Below are positions 1 to 7,383 of a DNA stretch of 34,562 nt, piece by piece. This stretch comes from Streptomyces sp. NRRL B-24085. GTDB lineage: Bacteria > Actinomycetota > Actinomycetes > Streptomycetales > Streptomycetaceae. Location of the stretch: contig NZ_LJBR01000086.1 in the NCBI RefSeq assembly GCF_001282115.1, positions 1-34,562 of the forward strand, given 5' to 3'. A model generated the notes under the pieces. It made no database searches. It was not told where the DNA came from and saw only the letters and a list, made by a program, of their open reading frames with translations. The position numbers and the translations under genes were made by a program. Position 1 is the stretch's first letter. The number at the start of each line of letters is the position of its first letter.

Positions 1-1
1 G

Positions 2-1705
2 CTGCGCACGAAGTGGGCCGACGAGGTGGGCACCGGCAACGCCCACCCCGAGTACCCCCGCCCGCAGTTGACCCGCGACCAGTGGCAGAACCTCAACGGC
101 CGCTGGCAGTTCGCCGCCGCCGAGGCCGGTGAGCAGCCGCCCGTGGGCCGGACCCTGGCCGAGCGCATCCTGGTCCCGTACCCGGTCGAGTCCCAGCTCT
201 CCGGCCTGGAACGGCACGAGGACCGCATGTGGTACCGCCGCACCTTCACCGTCCCGGCCGACTGGCACATCGGCTCCGGCAAGCGCCTGCGGCTCAACTT
301 CGGTGCCGTCGACTGGCGGTCCGAGGTCTACGTCAACGGGACCAGGGTCGCCCAACACACCGGCGGCTACGACAAGTTCAGCGCCGACATCACCGACGCG
401 CTGAAGCCCGGCCGCACTCAGGAACTGATCGTCGGCGTGTACGACCCCACCGACGCGGCCGACGGCGAGAACCCGCCGCTCGGCAAGCAGCGCATCGACC
501 CGAGCGGCATCTGGTACACCCCGTCCTCCGGCATCTGGCAGACCGTCTGGATGGAGCCCGTCGCCCGCGACCACGTCGACTCCCTGAAGCTGACCCCCGA
601 CGTCCCCACCGGACGGCTCACGGTCGAGGCGCAGGGCGTCCGCGACGGCGTACCGGTCACCGCGACGGCGTACGACGGGAAGCGGAAGGTCGCCACGGCC
701 CGCGGCCGGACCGGTCGGCCGCTCACCCTGACCCTCGCCGACCCGCACCTGTGGTCGCCCGACGACCCCTTCCTGTACGGCCTGAAGGTGACCGTCGGCA
801 CCGACCGCGTCGGCAGCTACTTCGGGATGCGCTCCATCGCCGTCGAGAACGTGGACGGGACCCCGCGCACGGTCCTCAACGGCGAGCCGGTCTTCATGAT
901 GGCCACCCTCGACCAGGGCTTCTGGCCGGACGGCCTGCACACCGCACCCACCGACGAGGCCCTCGCGTACGACCTGAGGGTGCACAAGCGGCTCGGCTTC
1001 AACGCCGTGCGCAAGCACATCAAGGTCGAACCGGACCGCTGGTTCTACTGGGCCGACCGGCTGGGTCTGATGGTGTGGCAGGACATGCCCGCCATAACCG
1101 CGGGAGTGAATCCGAGCCCCGCCGCCCGGGCGGAGTACGAGCGCGAGATGAAACAGATGATCGACGAGCACATCAGCAGCCCGTCGATCGTCATGTGGGT
1201 GACCTTCAACGAGGGCTGGGGGCAGTACGACGTCGGCCGGGTCGCCGAACAGGCCAAGGCCTGGGACCCGACCCGCCTGGTCAACAACCAGTCGGGGCTC
1301 AACCTCGGCGCCGACGGGAACGCCGGCGACATCATGGACGAGCACGGCTATCCCAGCCCCGCCCTGCCGCCTCACCCGGACGGCCGGCGTGCCCTGGTCA
1401 GCGGCGAGTACGGCGGCCTCGGCCTGGCGGTGCCCGGACACGCCTGGTCGGTCCAGCAGTCCTACGTCGACGTCGATCCGGCGACCTACACCGACGACTA
1501 CCTGGCCAAGCTCGACGAGGTGCGGGCCCTGGCCTGCCGCGGTGGCAACGGGGCCGTCTACACCCAGATCTCGGACGTCGAGGGTGAGCTGAACGGGCTG
1601 CTCACCTACGACCGGGAGGTCCTGAAACCGGACGCCGGGCGGGTCAGGGCCGCGCACCAGGCCCTCATCCGTGACGCGTCCCGGGCTGCCCCGGCAGGGT
1701 GCTGA
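2..1705 (+). CDS. Glycoside hydrolase family 2 protein, 5' truncated by window edge
   Basis: The frame is open from the first bases of the window, so the true start lies upstream; a GTG at 26 is internal to a conserved stretch (WADEV...PEYPRPQL). The protein has the GH2 order: N-terminal sugar-binding jelly roll (W-x-NLNGRW, then WYRRTFTVP and VNG), an immunoglobulin-like middle domain, and a C-terminal TIM barrel. The probable acid/base is the Glu in TFNEGWGQ (codon 1211-1213) and the probable nucleophile the Glu in SGEYGG (codon 1406-1408). GH2 members are beta-galactosidases, beta-mannosidases or beta-glucuronidases; I cannot assign the substrate. About 568 residues are visible, so little appears to be missing unless there is a signal peptide. 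A hairpin terminator follows. Family is confident, specificity unknown. Confidence 0.9.
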   Translation: MRTKWADEVGTGNAHPEYPRPQLTRDQWQNLNGRWQFAAAEAGEQPPVGRTLAERILVPYPVESQLSGLERHEDRMWYRRTFTVPADWHIGSGKRLRLNFGAVDWRSEVYVNGTRVAQHTGGYDKFSADITDALKPGRTQELIVGVYDPTDAADGENPPLGKQRIDPSGIWYTPSSGIWQTVWMEPVARDHVDSLKLTPDVPTGRLTVEAQGVRDGVPVTATAYDGKRKVATARGRTGRPLTLTLADPHLWSPDDPFLYGLKVTVGTDRVGSYFGMRSIAVENVDGTPRTVLNGEPVFMMATLDQGFWPDGLHTAPTDEALAYDLRVHKRLGFNAVRKHIKVEPDRWFYWADRLGLMVWQDMPAITAGVNPSPAARAEYEREMKQMIDEHISSPSIVMWVTFNEGWGQYDVGRVAEQAKAWDPTRLVNNQSGLNLGADGNAGDIMDEHGYPSPALPPHPDGRRALVSGEYGGLGLAVPGHAWSVQQSYVDVDPATYTDDYLAKLDEVRALACRGGNGAVYTQISDVEGELNGLLTYDREVLKPDAGRVRAAHQALIRDASRAAPAGC

Positions 1706-1736
1706 TCACCCTCCGATGAGCCCATCCGCACCACGT

Positions 1737-1764
1737 GTCCCGCCCCTTTCGCCGGGGGCGGGAC
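1737..1764 (+). terminator. Hairpin terminator after the GH2 gene
   Basis: A perfect 10-bp inverted repeat (GTCCCGCCCC / GGGGCGGGAC) with an 8-base loop starts 31 bases after the GH2 stop codon. It is followed by TTAATC rather than a long T run, as is common in streptomycetes. It should separate the GH2 transcript from the acyltransferase gene. Confidence 0.65.
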
Positions 1765-1864
1765 TTAATCTGCTGTTAACTGAGCGTAGCTTGATCGTAC
1801 TTGACCGTAATCGCCGGAGGGCGATTGACTGCTGGTCCACCTGTTGTCGACGCGAGGCAAGGCA

Positions 1865-3193
1865 TTGACTTCCGACCTGCTGGCCCCTCTCGACCTGGCG
1901 TTCTGGAACATGGAATCCGCCGAGCACCCGATGCACCTGGGAGCGCTCGGCGTCTTCACGGCGCACTCGCCCACCGCCGGCGCCCACGCGGCCGACCTGC
2001 TCGCGGGCCGCGCGGCCGCCGTCCCCGGACTGCGGATGCGGATCCGGGACGTGTGGCCGCTCGGCTTCCCGTACGCCTTCGGGGGAGCCGCCCGCGTCCC
2101 CGACCCCGACTTCGACCCGCTCCGGCACGTCCTGCTGCACGCCCCGACCGCGGACTTCCACGCCGAGGCCGGCCGGCTCATGCAGCAATCCCTGGACCGC
2201 GAACGGCCGCCTTGGGAGGCGCACGTGCTGCCGGGGGAGGACGGGGCCTCCTTCGCGGTGCTGTTCAAGTTCCACCACGCCCTCGCCGACGGACTGCGGG
2301 CACTGACGCTCGCCGCCGCCGTCCTGGACCCGATGGACCTGCCCACCCCCCGGCCGCGCCCCGAGGAGCCCGCGAGGAAGCTGCTGCCGGACGTGCGCAG
2401 GCTGCCCGAGCTCGTCCGGGGCGCCGCCTCCGACCTGGGCCGCGCCCTCGACATCGGCGCCTCGGTCGCCCTGTCCTCCCTGGGCGCGCAGCCCTGCGCC
2501 GCCCTCACCTCCGGGGCGAGCGGCACCCGCCGCACCGCCGGAGTCGTCGTCGACCTCGACGACGTGCACCGCGTCCGCAAGAGCCGCGGCGGCACCGTCA
2601 ACGACGTCCTGATCGCGGTCGTCGCGGGCGCCCTGCGCCGCTGGCTGGACGAGCGCGGCGACGGCAGCGAGGGCGTGACCCCCCGCGCCCTGATCCCGGT
2701 CTCCAGGCGCCGACCGCGCACCGCGCACCCCCAGGGCAACCGGCTCTCCGGGTACCTGGTGCGGCTTCCGGTCGACGACGCCGACCCGCTGGGCCGCCTC
2801 GACACGGTCCGCACGGCCATGGACCGCAACAAGGACGCCGGACCCAACCGGGGCGCCGGCGCGGTCGCCCTGCTGGCCGACCACGTCCCGGCCCTCGGCC
2901 ACCGCCTCGGCGGGCCGCTGGCCGGTCAGGGCGCCCGGCTGTGGTTCGACATCCTCGTCACCAGCGTCCCGCTGCCCGGCATCGGCCTGAAGCTCGGCGG
3001 CAACCCGGTCACCGAGGTCTATCCCTTCGCCCCGCTCGCCCGCGGCCAGTCCCTCGCGGTCGCCATCTCGACCTACCGCGGACAGGTCCACTACGGCCTC
3101 GTCGCCGACGCGGAAGCGGTGCCTGACCTGGACGTGCTGGCCCGGGCGCTGACCGAGGAGGTGGCGGAACTGCTGGTCGCCTGCGGTTCTTGA
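1865..3193 (+). CDS. WS/DGAT-type wax ester synthase / diacylglycerol acyltransferase family protein
   Basis: Members of this family transfer acyl groups from acyl-CoA to diacylglycerol or fatty alcohols to make storage triacylglycerol or wax esters. The N-terminus has the family's PLD...F...E...PMH pattern (residues about 7-20). The catalytic HHxxxDG motif is intact as HHALADG, with H137, H138, D142 and G143. The length of about 442 residues fits the family (about 450). I chose the TTG at 1865 because GAGG lies 7 bases upstream and the protein then begins MTSDLLAPLDL; an in-frame TTG at 1844 is the alternative. It stands alone between the GH2 terminator and a separately started SDR-like gene. 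Substrate preference cannot be read from the sequence. Confidence 0.87.
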   Translation: MTSDLLAPLDLAFWNMESAEHPMHLGALGVFTAHSPTAGAHAADLLAGRAAAVPGLRMRIRDVWPLGFPYAFGGAARVPDPDFDPLRHVLLHAPTADFHAEAGRLMQQSLDRERPPWEAHVLPGEDGASFAVLFKFHHALADGLRALTLAAAVLDPMDLPTPRPRPEEPARKLLPDVRRLPELVRGAASDLGRALDIGASVALSSLGAQPCAALTSGASGTRRTAGVVVDLDDVHRVRKSRGGTVNDVLIAVVAGALRRWLDERGDGSEGVTPRALIPVSRRRPRTAHPQGNRLSGYLVRLPVDDADPLGRLDTVRTAMDRNKDAGPNRGAGAVALLADHVPALGHRLGGPLAGQGARLWFDILVTSVPLPGIGLKLGGNPVTEVYPFAPLARGQSLAVAISTYRGQVHYGLVADAEAVPDLDVLARALTEEVAELLVACGS

Positions 3194-3295
3194 TCGTTTC
3201 CGGTTTCGGGCGGGGCCCCGCGCTGAAGTAAAATTCCGCGTTCGACCAGCGGACGCGGCCACAGCCGCACGGGTGACCAGGGAAACGGCAGCGCG

Positions 3296-4816
3296 ATGAC
3301 GGTGACAGAGGACGGCTCGGCCACGACCACGGACGAGGTCGTGCGCGAACCCGGTGACGAGGGCGTCTTCGGCCCCGGCATCGACCCGGAGCGGCTGGCC
3401 GTCTGCCTCAGCGTGCTCGACGAGCTCGACAAGCTGGAGGTCGACCACCCCGACGCGATCGCCGTGCGCCGCGCCACCGCCGGGATCTACCGGACCGTGA
3501 AGCAGCGCCGCCGGCAGGAGCGCCGGGCCGCCAAGACCGCCCACGACAAGGCGGTCACCGAGGCCACGGCGACCGGCTCGGCCCAGCGCATCGACGACGA
3601 GACCGAGGGCATCCTGCCGTCGTCGCGGACCGAGGAGGGCCGGATCGCGGGGATACTCCAGCGCCCGCGCTCCTGCTACACCTGCAAGACCCGGTACGTC
3701 GAGGTCGACTACTTCTACCACCAGCTCTGTCCGGACTGCGCCCGCCTGAACCGCGACAAGCGCGACGCCCGCGCGGACCTCACCGGCAAGCGCGCCCTGC
3801 TCACCGGCGGCCGCGCCAAGATCGGCATGTACATCGCGCTGCGCCTGCTGCGCGACGGCGCGCACACCACGATCACCACCCGGTTCCCGAAGGACGCCAT
3901 CCGCCGCTTCAAGGCCATGGACGACTCCGCGGACTGGCTGCACCGCCTGGAGGTCGTCGGCATCGACCTGCGCGACCCGGCGCAGGCCGTGGCCCTCGCC
4001 GAGCAGGTCGCCGAGGCGGGCCCGCTCGACATCCTCGTCAACAACGCGACCCAGACCGTACGCCGGCTGCCCTCCGCCTACGCCGCCCTGGTCGACGGCG
4101 AGAGCGCCCCGCTGCCCGCCGGTGAGCTCCCCGCCCACCACGTCATCGGCGCCTTCGGCTCCGGCGCGGTCGACGGACTCGCCTCCCTGCCCGCCGGGAT
4201 CTCCGGCCTCGATGCCCAGCAGGTCGCCGACCTCGCCCTGGTCGCGGGCAACGCCAGCGTCGCCCGGCACCTCGACGGCACCGCCATCGACGCGGGCGGC
4301 CTCGTCCCCGACGTCGTGGACAGCAACACCTGGGTCCAGACCATCGACCAGATCTCCCCGGTGGAGCTCCTGGAGACCCAGCTCTGCAACTACACGTCCC
4401 CGTTCATCCTGATCAGCGCGCTGCGCCCGGCGATGGCCGACGCCGCGAAGAAGGCGGCCAGCGGACGCGCCTACGTCGTGAACGTCTCGGCGATGGAGGG
4501 CGTCTTCGGCCGCGGCTACAAGGGCGCGGGCCACCCCAACACCAACGCCGCCAAGGCCGCCATGAACATGGTCACGCGGACCAGTGCCCAGGAGATGTTC
4601 CAGACCGACGGCATCCTCATGACCTCGGTGGACACCGGCTGGATCACCGACGAGCGCCCTCACTTCGACAAGCTCCGCCTCGCCGAGGAGGGCTTCCACG
4701 CCCCCCTGGACCTGGTCGACGGCGCGGCCCGCGTCTACGACCCGATCGTGCGCGGCGAGGCCGGCGAGGACGTCTACGGGGTCTTCCTGAAGGACTACGC
4801 GCCCGGCAAGTGGTGA
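3296..4816 (+). CDS. SDR-like Rossmann protein with N-terminal zinc ribbon and altered active site
   Basis: This 506-residue protein has a charged N-terminal region (1-120), a CxxC-x14-CxxC zinc-ribbon-like element (C127, C130, C145, C148), then a short-chain dehydrogenase/reductase Rossmann fold. The nucleotide loop is T170-GGRAKI-G177, with Lys in place of the usual middle Gly of TGxxxGxG. The NNA motif is present near residue 250. An insertion of roughly 120 residues separates it from the catalytic Ser region (S398). The usual YxxxK reads TNAAK (T416...K420), so the catalytic Tyr is Thr. I recall related actinobacterial and plant proteins with the same HTN-x-AK pattern, so this is probably a family trait rather than decay. 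Redox activity is uncertain and no substrate can be proposed. A TAAAAT -10-like hexamer lies at 3229-3234 upstream. Confidence 0.82.
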   Translation: MTVTEDGSATTTDEVVREPGDEGVFGPGIDPERLAVCLSVLDELDKLEVDHPDAIAVRRATAGIYRTVKQRRRQERRAAKTAHDKAVTEATATGSAQRIDDETEGILPSSRTEEGRIAGILQRPRSCYTCKTRYVEVDYFYHQLCPDCARLNRDKRDARADLTGKRALLTGGRAKIGMYIALRLLRDGAHTTITTRFPKDAIRRFKAMDDSADWLHRLEVVGIDLRDPAQAVALAEQVAEAGPLDILVNNATQTVRRLPSAYAALVDGESAPLPAGELPAHHVIGAFGSGAVDGLASLPAGISGLDAQQVADLALVAGNASVARHLDGTAIDAGGLVPDVVDSNTWVQTIDQISPVELLETQLCNYTSPFILISALRPAMADAAKKAASGRAYVVNVSAMEGVFGRGYKGAGHPNTNAAKAAMNMVTRTSAQEMFQTDGILMTSVDTGWITDERPHFDKLRLAEEGFHAPLDLVDGAARVYDPIVRGEAGEDVYGVFLKDYAPGKW

Positions 4817-4889
4817 GCCGCGGGCAGCGCGTGTGGCCTGGTCCCGGCCGGGCACCCGGGGACCGGGCCCAGCGCACCGGGAGGTTCTC

Positions 4890-5111
4890 ATGAGCGACCC
4901 GCACGGCGTCGATCCGCGCGCCCACAGCGATCCGCGCAACGTCTATCCGAGCGATGAGGAGTTCTACCGGGGTGACCGTCCCCGCGACGCGGCCCTGCCC
5001 GAGGACCGGCCTCGTGGTGGCGGCACGTCACACCGCGGCAGGCTCTTCACGGTCGTGTTGATCGCCTTCATCGCCCTGGTGGTCATCGTCTGGTTCCTCG
5101 CGTTTCCGTGA
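4890..5111 (+). CDS. Small single-pass membrane protein, function unknown
   Basis: A 73-residue protein starts at ATG 4890, with a good ribosome site (GGGAGG) 5-6 bases upstream. Residues 1-48 are hydrophilic and rich in Asp, Arg and Pro. One hydrophobic helix (about residues 50-71, VVLIAFIALVVIVWFLAF) ends almost at the C-terminus, suggesting a tail-anchored protein with its N-terminus in the cytoplasm. It lies 73 bases after the SDR-like gene, in the same direction, and may be transcribed with it. I do not recognise the family. Confidence 0.72.
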   Translation: MSDPHGVDPRAHSDPRNVYPSDEEFYRGDRPRDAALPEDRPRGGGTSHRGRLFTVVLIAFIALVVIVWFLAFP

Positions 5112-5121
5112 GGAGGAGCGG

Positions 5122-5825
5122 TCACGGTCCGGGTGGCGCGGACGACCGCAGCCGGTCATGGACGGCGTACCCGCCCGGGTGCGCCGCCCGCACCCGCGTG
5201 CCCCCGTCCACCGGCAGATCCGCCCCGGTGATCCTCCCCACGCTCGAACTGCGCTCGCGCGGGGGCACCGCCATGGCCGCGTCGGACGCGAGCCACACCA
5301 CCGCCCGCGCGATGTCCGCGGCTCGCCGATGCGGTCCGGCGGCAGCTCGACGGGACCCTTCTCCCACACGAACCGGGCCATCTCCGTCCGTACGGGACCG
5401 GGCGAGACGGAGTTGACCCGCACCCGCGGCGCGAGCTCCCCCGCGAGCTGCCGCGTGAGGTGGAGCAGCGCCGCCTTGCCGGTGCCGTAGGCGCCGACGT
5501 TCGGGCCCACGTGTCCGGCGCCCTCTGTGCAGACGTTGACCACCGATCCGCCGTGCTCCCGCATCCATCCACGCCACACCGCCTGCACCAGCCGCAGCGG
5601 TGCCTCGACCTTGACGGCGCTCGGATGGGCGGGGTCGGCGACGCTGCCCGCGAGTCCGATGCCACCGAGTTCTGCGGCGGTCCGCCGGACGTCGTCCGGG
5701 TCCCTGGCCGTGACGCACACCAGCGCGCAGGCGTCGGCCGGTTGCCGGGCGACCTCCCGCCCGATGCCGCGGGTGCCGCCGGTCACGAGGGCGGCCCTGC
5801 CGTGCAGTCCGTACGAGGACGTCAT
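5122..5825 (-). pseudogene. Decayed short-chain dehydrogenase/reductase with internal deletion and frameshift
   Basis: The minus strand encodes an SDR with an intact TGGTRGIG loop near the N-terminus and a YxxxK pair (YGTGK). Two lesions are visible. First, sequence jumps from DPAHPSAV directly to VEAPLRLVQAVW near 5613, so about 40-50 residues are missing in frame, including the NNAG motif and its neighbouring helix. Second, near 5317-5321 the reading frame slips by one base: upstream codons end at DRIGEP and the conserved continuation DIARAVVWLASDA is in another frame, ending at stop 5122-5124. One missing base in a short GC run explains the slip. Without correction the first frame runs on to 5028, across the neighbouring gene. 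The start at 5825 has no clear ribosome site. Two independent lesions favour real decay over a sequencing error. Confidence 0.8.
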
Positions 5826-5850
5826 CGCCGTACGGTTTCATGATGAGCCG

Positions 5851-6201
5851 TCAGTCGACGGTCTCCAGGCGGGAGTTGTGTGCCGCGACGAGTTCCAGGA
5901 CGGCCCGCCAGTCCTCCAGGACGCCGGCGTCGAACCGGGCCGTGCGGCTCTCCTCGGCCGCCAGGCGCAGCAGGTCGTCGTCGGGGGCGGGGCCGCGGTG
6001 GGCCAGCAGGCGGTGGACCCGTTCACCGAGCAGGGCGCGGACGACGTCGGCGGCCTGTCCGGTGCCCATCACCAGGCCCGCCACCTGGAGTTCCTTGTCG
6101 GCGGGCCGGCTGCGGCGCAGCAGTGCCGCGGTCCGCAGGGCGTGTTCGCTGCCGCAGGCGTGCAGCAGATCCATCAGTTCGTCGACACTGCGCAGTTCCA
6201 T
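5851..6201 (-). CDS. Small helical protein resembling a degenerate HD-domain protein
   Basis: A 116-residue protein begins at ATG 6201 with GGGAGG just upstream. Its pattern (H-A-L-x-T-A, about 20 residues later A-G-L-V, then V-x-x-L-L-G-E-R-V-x-x-L-L-x-x-H) resembles small actinobacterial HD phosphohydrolases, where the middle segment normally reads A-x-L-H-D-I-G-H. Here that segment is LVMGTGQ, so the metal-binding His-Asp pair is absent. If the relation is right, it is a non-catalytic relative. It is 25 bases upstream of the SDR pseudogene on the same strand and may once have been transcribed with it. The gene call is fairly sure; the family relation is a tentative reading. Confidence 0.68.
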   Translation of the reverse strand: MELRSVDELMDLLHACGSEHALRTAALLRRSRPADKELQVAGLVMGTGQAADVVRALLGERVHRLLAHRGPAPDDDLLRLAAEESRTARFDAGVLEDWRAVLELVAAHNSRLETVD

Positions 6202-6665
6202 ACGTCAGACCTCCCGCCGGTCCGGCCGTTGCCGTGGGTCAGCAGAACATGACCGCCTTGCGAATCGGCCAACGGGACCTGAACTGCGCGGCCCGAGAGT
6301 CGGAGGACCGGTCGAGCCGTAGGCCGAACGAGTGACTCCAGGAAGGTCCTCAAAGCGGCAAATCAGGCGAAAAGCGGGCGGAGAAGCCACAGTGAAGTGC
6401 AATGGTTACACCTTGTTTTCACTCCCTATCGAGCGGCCCCCCGCTCATCTGGTTAATCTGTAGCGGACGGACGGCAGTACGGGGTCCCACCCACACCCAC
6501 AGTCCGTCCCGGGACACGCCGGCCACCACGGTCTGTTCTCACATCAGTTGCCGGCGCCACCGCGTCCGACCCGATCTCGACCCAGACCCGAGCGGACGTC
6601 CAGGCACCGGCCGTAGGTTGGCCGGGTACGTCCCGAGGGTGAGCCCGACACATAAGGAGTGCGCG
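6202..6665. other. 464-base divergent intergenic region
   Basis: No convincing gene is seen between the divergent starts at 6201 and 6666. The segment 6391-6460 is less GC-rich than its surroundings and is a plausible promoter area. It holds an inverted repeat AGTGAA (6391-6396) / TTCACT (6418-6423) and a TAATCT hexamer (6454-6459) that could serve as a -10 for the rightward peptide gene, without a good -35. A second inverted repeat, GGACGGAC (6465-6472) / GTCCGTCC (6502-6509), and a palindrome GTCCCGGGAC (6506-6515) follow. None can be tied to a known regulator. Confidence 0.4.
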
Positions 6666-6839
6666 GTGACACCGGAGAAGACGAATCGCGAACAGCGCCC
6701 CAAGGAACGCCCGGAGCGCGCGGGCCGACGGCCCGGAGACATCGGCAGCCTCGACGTGTGGGCGCGGTCCGCCCCCATCCGTCTCGCGGGCTACGAGGAC
6801 GACCTGGCCGAGCCCCACATCCTGCCCAGCGTGGACTGA
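6666..6839 (+). CDS. 57-residue orphan peptide, function unknown
   Basis: The GTG at 6666 has an excellent ribosome site (AAGGAG, 6654-6659) six bases upstream, which supports translation of this short frame. The N-terminal half is rich in Arg, Lys, Glu and Pro; the C-terminal half ends GYEDDLAEPHILPSVD. There is no Cys, no signal peptide and no membrane helix. The layout of a basic leader-like half followed by an acidic, Pro-containing tail recalls a ribosomal peptide precursor, but no modifying enzyme is encoded nearby, so that is speculation. It is followed 51 bases later by a GNAT gene whose start is locked in a hairpin. Confidence 0.62.
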   Translation: MTPEKTNREQRPKERPERAGRRPGDIGSLDVWARSAPIRLAGYEDDLAEPHILPSVD

Positions 6840-6863
6840 CGGCAGGACCTTCGCGATCGCCGA

Positions 6864-6896
6864 CGGCATGGGCGTGCGAGACTCACGCCCATGCTG
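6864..6896 (+). promoter_or_regulatory. Strong hairpin containing the GNAT start codon
   Basis: CATGGGCGTG (6867-6876) and CACGCCCATG (6884-6893) form a perfect 10-bp inverted repeat with a 7-base loop. Flanking bases extend it to 13 pairs including one G-U (6864-6876 with 6884-6896). The ATG at 6891-6893 is inside the right arm and no Shine-Dalgarno sequence is visible before it. In mRNA this would bury the start codon; in DNA it could be an operator. Confidence 0.6.
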
Positions 6897-7373
6897 ATCA
6901 GAGAAGCCGTGGCCGACGACTGGCCACGGATCTGGCCGTTCTGGCACCGGATCGTGGCCGCGGGCGAGACCTACGCCTGGGACCCCGACACCTCCGAGGA
7001 AGCCGCGCGGGCCCTGTGGATGAGCCCGGCCAAGCGGGTCCACGTCGTCGAGGACGAGACTGGAGCGGTCGTCGCCTCCGCCTACGTCACCCCCAACTAT
7101 GGTAGCCCGGCAGCCCGGATCGCCAACGCCGGCTTCATGGTCGACCCCGACCGGGGCGGCCGCGGAATCGGCCGGGCCCTCGCCGAGCACATCCTGGCCA
7201 CCGCCGCGGCCGACGGCTACCGGGGCATGGTGTTCAACGCCGTCGTGGAGACCAACCCGGCCGTGAAGCTGTGGACCTCGCTCGGCTTCACGATTCTCGG
7301 CACCGTGCCGGACGCCTTCGACCACCCCCGGCACGGCCCGGTCGGGCTGCACATCATGTACAAGGCCCTGTAG
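6891..7373 (+). CDS. GNAT-family N-acetyltransferase
   Basis: This 160-residue protein matches the GNAT fold from end to end: an N-terminal LIREAVADDWP strand-helix, a central beta sheet, the acetyl-CoA loop R-G-G-R-G-I-G-R-A (motif A) near residue 90, and a C-terminal N-P-A-V-K-L-W-x-x-L-G-F segment typical of phosphinothricin/L-amino-acid acetyltransferase-like members. It transfers acetyl from acetyl-CoA to an amine; the substrate is not known. The ATG at 6891 is the only sensible start but lacks a ribosome site and sits in a hairpin. It converges with the amidase gene, leaving only 10 bases between the stops. Confidence 0.88.
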   Translation: MLIREAVADDWPRIWPFWHRIVAAGETYAWDPDTSEEAARALWMSPAKRVHVVEDETGAVVASAYVTPNYGSPAARIANAGFMVDPDRGGRGIGRALAEHILATAAADGYRGMVFNAVVETNPAVKLWTSLGFTILGTVPDAFDHPRHGPVGLHIMYKAL

Positions 7374-7383
7374 GGGCAGGAGT

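Noticed and set aside
3210..3221. GCGGGGCCCCGC palindrome as a terminator
   Set aside because: It has no loop and no T run, so it cannot form a normal terminator stem, and such GC palindromes are common at this composition.
1706..4939. A very long open frame on the minus strand across the acyltransferase and SDR-like genes
   Set aside because: Its translation is low-complexity and Gly/Arg/Val-rich with no domain. It is the antisense of two well-supported genes and is open only because stop codons are rare at this GC content.
5028..5825. An intact 265-residue SDR on the minus strand
   Set aside because: The last ~100 codons are frameshifted nonsense that runs into the convergent membrane-protein gene; the conserved SDR C-terminus continues in a different frame.
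6666..6839. Lasso peptide or lanthipeptide precursor
   Set aside because: There is no Cys for lanthionines. The tail could be drawn as a Gly1-to-Glu8 ring, but the leader lacks the usual YxxP element and penultimate Thr, and no cyclase or protease genes are nearby.
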